NCBI GenBank assembly: GCA_044226395.1
Contig: JBGAHD010000002.1
Span: 496,001 to 560,000 of the forward strand
Length of the DNA stretch: 64,000 bases
Source: JBGAHD01 sp044226395
GTDB taxonomy: Bacteria; Pseudomonadota; Gammaproteobacteria; Xanthomonadales; Ahniellaceae
Direction: 5' to 3'
Part shown: in pieces, positions 59,767 through 64,000 of the stretch
Layout: the number at the start of each line of letters is the position of its first letter
How positions within the stretch are numbered: the first letter of the stretch is position 1
Position numbers and translations under genes: made by a program
The notes under the pieces: model-generated
What the model saw: the letters and a program-made list of their open reading frames with translations, nothing else
Told to the model about the DNA's origin: nothing
Databases searched by the model: none

Positions 59767-62538
59767 TCAGCGGGCGATCGGCGGCGACGCGGGTGCGGTC
59801 AACGCCCCGGGCAGCGCCTGCAATTCCCGCAGCAACAAGGGCGGCACGCCCGTCGCGCCATCGGCCAGGGTTCGCGCGCTCATCGCCATGGCGCGCGCTT
59901 CGTCACGGCGATCCAGGTCCCACAGGGCGCGCGCGCGCAGCAGTTGGAATTCGGCGCGTCGCGAATCTTCGTAGTCCTGGCTCCAACTAGCCAGGGCGGT
60001 GTCGATCTCGGTCAGCGCGGCGGCCGCCTCGTGTTCGCCGAGAAGAGCTCGCGCGAGCGCGGCGTTGGCTAGGGCGCCTTCGCGCGAACGCTCGCGGCCC
60101 AAGCGCGTCAGGATCACTTGCGCGCGCTGGGCTTGATCGCGCGCGATCGCGCTCTGGCCCAGCCAGGCGCGGGCATTGGCCAGGCGCACGAGGGACGAGG
60201 CGACATTGGCGTGATCGTCGCCAAACAACTGCCGTCGCTGACGCAAGGCCGCTTCGAAATGCCCCACGGCCTCGGCGAGCTTGCCTTGATTGAGCAGCAG
60301 CTGGCCGAGGTTCTGCTCGCTGCGCGCGCACAGATCATCGCTGAGTTGGCTCTGCGCGCAAGTGGCGAGGATGTCGGTGAATTCGCGCTCGGCCTGCGCG
60401 ACGCGGCCGACCTTTTGCAGCGGCGAGGCCAAGGCATCGCGCGTCTTGAGCACTTCGAGATGATCGTCGCCGAGCAGTTCGCGCTGCATCGCCAGCGCCG
60501 ACTCGAGATGCGCGATGGCCTCGACCGGATGGCCGGCCATGTTCTGCACCGTGCCAAGGCTGCGGTGCGTGACCGCCAATGACTCATGCGGCGGATCGTA
60601 GATGCCGCGCTTGGCTTCGAGCACGGCCTCGAAGGCGTTGACCGCGGCTTGATTGTCGCCGGTTTCGAATTCGCACACGGCGAGGTTCTGCATCATCGCG
60701 GCGTATTGCCAGTCGCGCGGATGACCACTGGCGTCCCAATCCGCGCGCAGCGGCCGCAGCACGGCTAGGCCTTCGCGATGACGGCCGGCGATGGCCAGCG
60801 CGGCGCCACGTTCGGCGCGCGCGTGAAGGGTGCGCGGCGCATCGGCGCCGAAGGCGATGGTCGCGCGCTCGGCCGCGCGTTCGGTCAAGGCGATGGCGCG
60901 ATCGAACTGACCCAGTGCGACGCGCGCGGTGGATTCGATGCGCAGCACCTCGAGCTCGTTGTCGATCGTGCCCTTGCCGATCTCGCGCTCGAGGCCGGCG
61001 AGCACGTCGAGCGCCTCGCGCTGCTCGCCCGCGACCTGCAGGCTTTCGGCCAGGCCCAGCAAGGCGGCGGCGCGATGCGGATCGTCGCGACCGGGCGGCA
61101 GGCGCGCGATCGCGTCGGCGAAGGCGCGTCGCGCTTCTTCCGCTTCCGACATCGACAACAGCATCTGACCCAGGGCCAAGGCGACTTCGGCGCGCGTCGC
61201 TTCATCCAGATGCGCGCGCGCGATGCGCTCGCGCGCGGCGGCGGCGACGGCGCGCGGGCCGGGCTTGATATCGCGCGGAAGCGCCGCGCGCGCGGCGGTG
61301 AAGGTCTGCACCACGAAATCGCGCACCACGTCGGCGCGCGCCGCCTCGCGCGACGCCAGACGCGCGTTGTGCACCACCGCCACCGTCAGCGCGATCAATG
61401 CCACCAGCACCACGGCCGCCGCCGCGATCGGCGCGCGCCAGCGACGCAGATGCGTGGTCAGCACGTAGCCGCGTTGGCCGCGCCGGATCGCGATCGGACG
61501 TTGTTGGAGATGACGCGTCACGTCCTCGCCCAACGCCTCGACCGAGGCGTAGCGATCCTCGGGTCGCCAAGCGGTGGCGCGCGCGACGATGGCGTCGAGA
61601 TCGCCGCGCAGTCGTCGCGCCAAGCGCGTCGGTCGTGGCAAGCCGTCATCGCCGCGCGGCATCGTCAACGCCGTGCGCGAGGCCGGGCCCTCGGCGACAC
61701 GATGACCCGTGATCAGCTCACCGAGCAACACGCCGAGCGCGAACACATCGACGCTGACGCCGTGACCGCCCGCGCGCAGAAACTGCTCGGGCGCGGCGTA
61801 TTCGGGCGTCAGGCGCGTGGCCAGCGGCGCACCGGCGCGACCGGCCTCGTGCAGGAAGGCCGCGACGCCGAAGTCGACGACTTTCAGATCACCCGCCGCG
61901 CCCAGCAGCACATTGCCGGGCTTGATGTCGCGGTGCGCGACCAGATCGGCATGCGCGGCGCTGATCGCGCGGCACAGGCGCGCGAACAAGCGCAATCGAT
62001 CGTCCAGGCGCAGCCGCGCGCGCGCCGCCGCCGTGGTGATGGGCACGCCATCGAAGTACTCCATGGCGATGAAGGGCGCGCCCACGCGCGACACGCCGGC
62101 CTCGATCAAGCGCGCGATGTCGGCGTGGCGTAGGCGCGCGAGGATCTCGACCTCACGATCGAACAGCGCGCGCTCGTGCTCGTCGACGCAGCGCGCGCGC
62201 AGCACCTTGATCGCCACGCGCTGCACGCCCGAACCCGCGCGCCGCTCGCCCAAGAACACATCGGAACTGCCGCCCGCGCCGAGTACGCCGACGATCTGGA
62301 AGGGGCCGACCTCATCGCCGATCGCGGGCGCCGGCAAGGGCGCCTCGATCACGCGTAACGCGCCGGCGACCACGCGCGCGTCGGCGTCGAGCCAGGCGTG
62401 CGCGGCGCCATCGGCCGCGAGCATCTTGTCGATCAGCGCGCGCTCGTCGTCGTCGAGCGCCATGCGCGCCAGCGCCTCGGCGCGTCGCGCCGGCGCGAGA
62501 TCGAGCAGATCGAAGAAGGCGCGACGCAGGGCTTTCAC
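59767..62538 (-). CDS. Ser/Thr protein kinase C with transmembrane segment and TPR-like region
   Basis: A 923-residue Hanks-type kinase starting at a GTG with GGAG nine bases upstream. The glycine loop is GAGGSSDVF (about 87-95), Lys111 is in VAIK, the catalytic loop is HRDIKPGN at 202-209 (Asp204), DFG is at 222-224 and APE at 249-251, so it is complete and RD-type. A transmembrane helix lies at about 370-390. The C-terminal 530 residues are helical TPR-like repeats; ALGQMLLS, ALLGLAESLQ and EAVGHFEAALRQRRQ show the pattern. It diverges from ECF factor C across 93 bases, and its stop lies 135 bases beyond the ECF factor B start. Confidence 0.93.
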   Translation of the reverse strand: MKALRRAFFDLLDLAPARRAEALARMALDDDERALIDKMLAADGAAHAWLDADARVVAGALRVIEAPLPAPAIGDEVGPFQIVGVLGAGGSSDVFLGERRAGSGVQRVAIKVLRARCVDEHERALFDREVEILARLRHADIARLIEAGVSRVGAPFIAMEYFDGVPITTAAARARLRLDDRLRLFARLCRAISAAHADLVAHRDIKPGNVLLGAAGDLKVVDFGVAAFLHEAGRAGAPLATRLTPEYAAPEQFLRAGGHGVSVDVFALGVLLGELITGHRVAEGPASRTALTMPRGDDGLPRPTRLARRLRGDLDAIVARATAWRPEDRYASVEALGEDVTRHLQQRPIAIRRGQRGYVLTTHLRRWRAPIAAAAVVLVALIALTVAVVHNARLASREAARADVVRDFVVQTFTAARAALPRDIKPGPRAVAAAARERIARAHLDEATRAEVALALGQMLLSMSEAEEARRAFADAIARLPPGRDDPHRAAALLGLAESLQVAGEQREALDVLAGLEREIGKGTIDNELEVLRIESTARVALGQFDRAIALTERAAERATIAFGADAPRTLHARAERGAALAIAGRHREGLAVLRPLRADWDASGHPRDWQYAAMMQNLAVCEFETGDNQAAVNAFEAVLEAKRGIYDPPHESLAVTHRSLGTVQNMAGHPVEAIAHLESALAMQRELLGDDHLEVLKTRDALASPLQKVGRVAQAEREFTDILATCAQSQLSDDLCARSEQNLGQLLLNQGKLAEAVGHFEAALRQRRQLFGDDHANVASSLVRLANARAWLGQSAIARDQAQRAQVILTRLGRERSREGALANAALARALLGEHEAAAALTEIDTALASWSQDYEDSRRAEFQLLRARALWDLDRRDEARAMAMSARTLADGATGVPPLLLRELQALPGALTAPASPPIAR

Positions 62539-62631
62539 GCGTTAGTGCTCCGAGATCGCGCGCCAGGGCCTCGTTCGCGCGGCGCTTGGATAGAATGGGC
62601 TCCGTCGACGCGCGTTCGGCGAGGAAACGGC

Positions 62632-63186
62632 ATGACGGTGGAACCGGGTTGGAACTTCACGCAAGTCTACGAGCAGCTCAAGGCCGTGGCCGATCGCGAG
62701 CGCGCGCGCAGCGGCGACCCGGCCTCGCTGTGCACCACCGAGATCGTGCATGAAGTCTTTCTGCGCATGCGCGATCTGGCCGGCACCACGTTTCCCAGCG
62801 CGCGCGATTTCTACGCCTACGCGGCGCGCAGCATGCGCCATCTGCTGGTGGATTTGGCGCGTCGCCATCAGCGCCTGCGTCACGGTGGACCATGGCAGCG
62901 CGTGTCGCTCGACGAGCACGTGCATGGCGCGGTGGTGGTCGACAGTCGCGCGGCGCTGGAACTCGATCGCGCGCTGACCGAACTCGAGACGACCGCGCCG
63001 CGCGCGGCCAAGGTGCTGGAGCTGCATTTCTTCGCCGGCCTGTCCTTGCCCGAAGTCGCGCCGCTGTTGTCGCTGTCGCCACGCACGGTCGATCGCGAAT
63101 GGCGCTTCGTGCGTTCTTTCCTGGCCGTGCGCTTGACCGAGCCCGGCGACGGGCCCTCGCCGGACGCGGACGCCGGCGCGCCCTGA
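62632..63186 (+). CDS. ECF sigma factor C (kinase-associated type)
   Basis: A 184-residue ECF sigma factor of the same TIGR02999-type group, with region 4 at about 140-165 (GLSLPEVAPLLSLSPRTVDREW). Region 2.2 reads CTTEIVHE at residues 34-41, with Thr36 aligned to the conserved Thr of the other two factors and the acidic DAED missing. ATG 62632 has a GAGGAAAC ribosome binding site. It is transcribed divergently from kinase C, so a common promoter region may allow autoregulation. Confidence 0.92.
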   Translation: MTVEPGWNFTQVYEQLKAVADRERARSGDPASLCTTEIVHEVFLRMRDLAGTTFPSARDFYAYAARSMRHLLVDLARRHQRLRHGGPWQRVSLDEHVHGAVVVDSRAALELDRALTELETTAPRAAKVLELHFFAGLSLPEVAPLLSLSPRTVDREWRFVRSFLAVRLTEPGDGPSPDADAGAP

Positions 63187-63331
63187 TTCACCCGCCCTCA
63201 TCGCCACACCACGCCATTCGAACTGCCCAAGTATCGGGGTTAACGAGAAACGACCCGCGATCACGCCAGGCGCGCGCGAAGGACTATGCTTCGACGCGAT
63301 GGCGCGCCCCCGCGCCGCGCGGAGCACGCGC

Positions 63332-63820
63332 ATGAAGCCCTCGTGGATGGTTCGCTGTCTGCTGATCTTCGCTTCCCTCGTTGGCGTCGACGCGACGGCC
63401 CGCGACGAGCGCCTGGTCGGCGCGTGGCACTACGTCGGCGAGGTCAATCGTCACGCCGACGGCACGCTCGCCGAAATCGGACCGCTGGGCCACTACGACG
63501 GACTGCTGATCTACACCGCCGAGGGCTTCATGTCGATCGTGCTGATGCCGAGCGATCGCCGCTGGCGCATCGACTCGGCCACGCCCGACGAGTTTCGCGA
63601 AACGATCGAAGCCGGCACGGCCTACGCCGGTCGTTATGAAGTCGACGCGACCACCGGCACCGTGACGCATCTGCCCACGACCATCCTCGACCCCGCCGAG
63701 TCGAGCAAGCGCCTCGTGCGTCACTACGCGCTGACCGGCGACACCTTGGTGTTATCGGGGCAATGGCCGTACCAAGGCGAGACCTTGACCTTCGAACTGA
63801 CGTGGCGACGCGCGCGCTGA
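63332..63820 (+). CDS. Secreted lipocalin-like protein
   Basis: A 162-residue protein with a signal peptide (residues 1-23, MKPSWMVRCLLIFASLVGV, ending near DATA). The mature domain resembles the lipocalin-like (Lipocalin_5) family: LVGAWHYVGE at the first strand, HYDGLLIYTAEGFMSIVLM, YAGRYEVD and FELTWRR at the end. These small beta-barrels bind unknown hydrophobic ligands. ATG 63332 has GGAG upstream and puts the signal peptide at the N-terminus, so it was preferred to the start at 63299. It lies 145 bases after ECF factor C. Confidence 0.8.
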   Translation: MKPSWMVRCLLIFASLVGVDATARDERLVGAWHYVGEVNRHADGTLAEIGPLGHYDGLLIYTAEGFMSIVLMPSDRRWRIDSATPDEFRETIEAGTAYAGRYEVDATTGTVTHLPTTILDPAESSKRLVRHYALTGDTLVLSGQWPYQGETLTFELTWRRAR

Positions 63821-63956
63821 ACACCGCGATGCTTCACTTCGCGATCACGTTATCGCGCGTTCGACAGCGGCGCTAATCGGCGTCATGCGCGCGCGCCGCA
63901 TGCCTGACAATGTCGCGCGCGCGGGCCTTTGCAAAACGCGTGGAAGGCAACGCATC

Positions 63957-64000
63957 ATGAGGGCGCCACCGACGCGTGGCGGGGGGAGTTCCGGGTTCGA
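63957..64000 (+). CDS. Possible start of a gene cut by the right edge
   Basis: An ATG at 63957 with GGAAGG about ten bases upstream opens a frame that stays open to the window end (14 codons, beginning MRAPPTRGGG). The short length gives no family information, so this is only a possible gene start. Confidence 0.25.
   Translation, partial: MRAPPTRGGGSSGF

Noticed and set aside
1..64000. CRISPR arrays, insertion sequences, tRNA or rRNA genes
   Set aside because: No repeat-spacer pattern, transposase, terminal inverted repeats or structural RNA sequence was seen.

Overview
The window is about 64 kb of very GC-rich bacterial chromosome, dense in CGCG and CGATCG words. It looks like a gammaproteobacterium of the Lysobacterales (Xanthomonadales). 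The reasons are a TonB-dependent receptor of the Xanthomonas/Caulobacter type, a LacI-type XylR with TGGTAGCGCT operators like the xyl-box described in Xanthomonas campestris and Caulobacter, and large secreted DUF11 proteins typical of that order. Genus assignment is not supported. I see no tRNA, rRNA, insertion sequence or CRISPR array.

Region 1 (1-27.6 kb) is a xylan/glucuronoxylan utilisation locus. After a partial putative zinc metalloprotease at the left edge come xylB-xylA, a minus-strand LacI regulator (xylR), and a plus-strand operon encoding GH67 alpha-glucuronidase, an SGNH acetylesterase, D-mannonate dehydratase and a GH43 enzyme. A six-gene minus-strand operon (21035 down to 12203) encodes a hexuronate-type MFS transporter, a GH10 xylanase, a GH115 alpha-glucuronidase, uronate isomerase, a second GH10 xylanase and an SMP-30 lactonase-like protein. 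Three of its five junctions are start/stop overlaps. A TonB-dependent receptor diverges from this operon across an intergenic region holding two xyl-boxes; a third box precedes xylB. A GPH symporter, a cytoplasmic GH43 and an aldose 1-epimerase follow. Together these genes can capture xylan, cut the backbone, remove acetyl, glucuronosyl and arabinosyl/xylosyl groups, import the products, and send xylose to xylulose-5-phosphate and glucuronate to fructuronate. The mannonate-to-KDG enzyme is present, but fructuronate reductase is not in the window.

Region 2 (27.7-63.8 kb) is a surface-protein and signalling island. It holds a 1963-residue DUF11-repeat protein, a 609-residue beta-helix protein, a 2552-residue propeller/cadherin-like protein, a 1691-residue RHS protein and a small cysteine-rich secreted protein. 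Interleaved with them are three ECF sigma factor/Ser-Thr kinase pairs, each kinase having a C-terminal TPR-like sensor region. In all three sigma factors the usual acidic DAED-like motif of region 2.2 is replaced by a Thr-containing motif, as in the kinase-activated ECF factor EcfP of Vibrio. Three of the secreted proteins end with, or near, a short hF-x(1,2)-[D/N]-x-FE motif that may be a sorting or attachment signal. An ArnT-like glycosyltransferase, a DUF4440-like protein, a Cys/His-rich hypothetical protein and a lipocalin-like protein complete the region.

The most interesting material is the repeated sigma/kinase module beside giant secreted proteins that share a C-terminal tag. The link between the two is inferred from position only.
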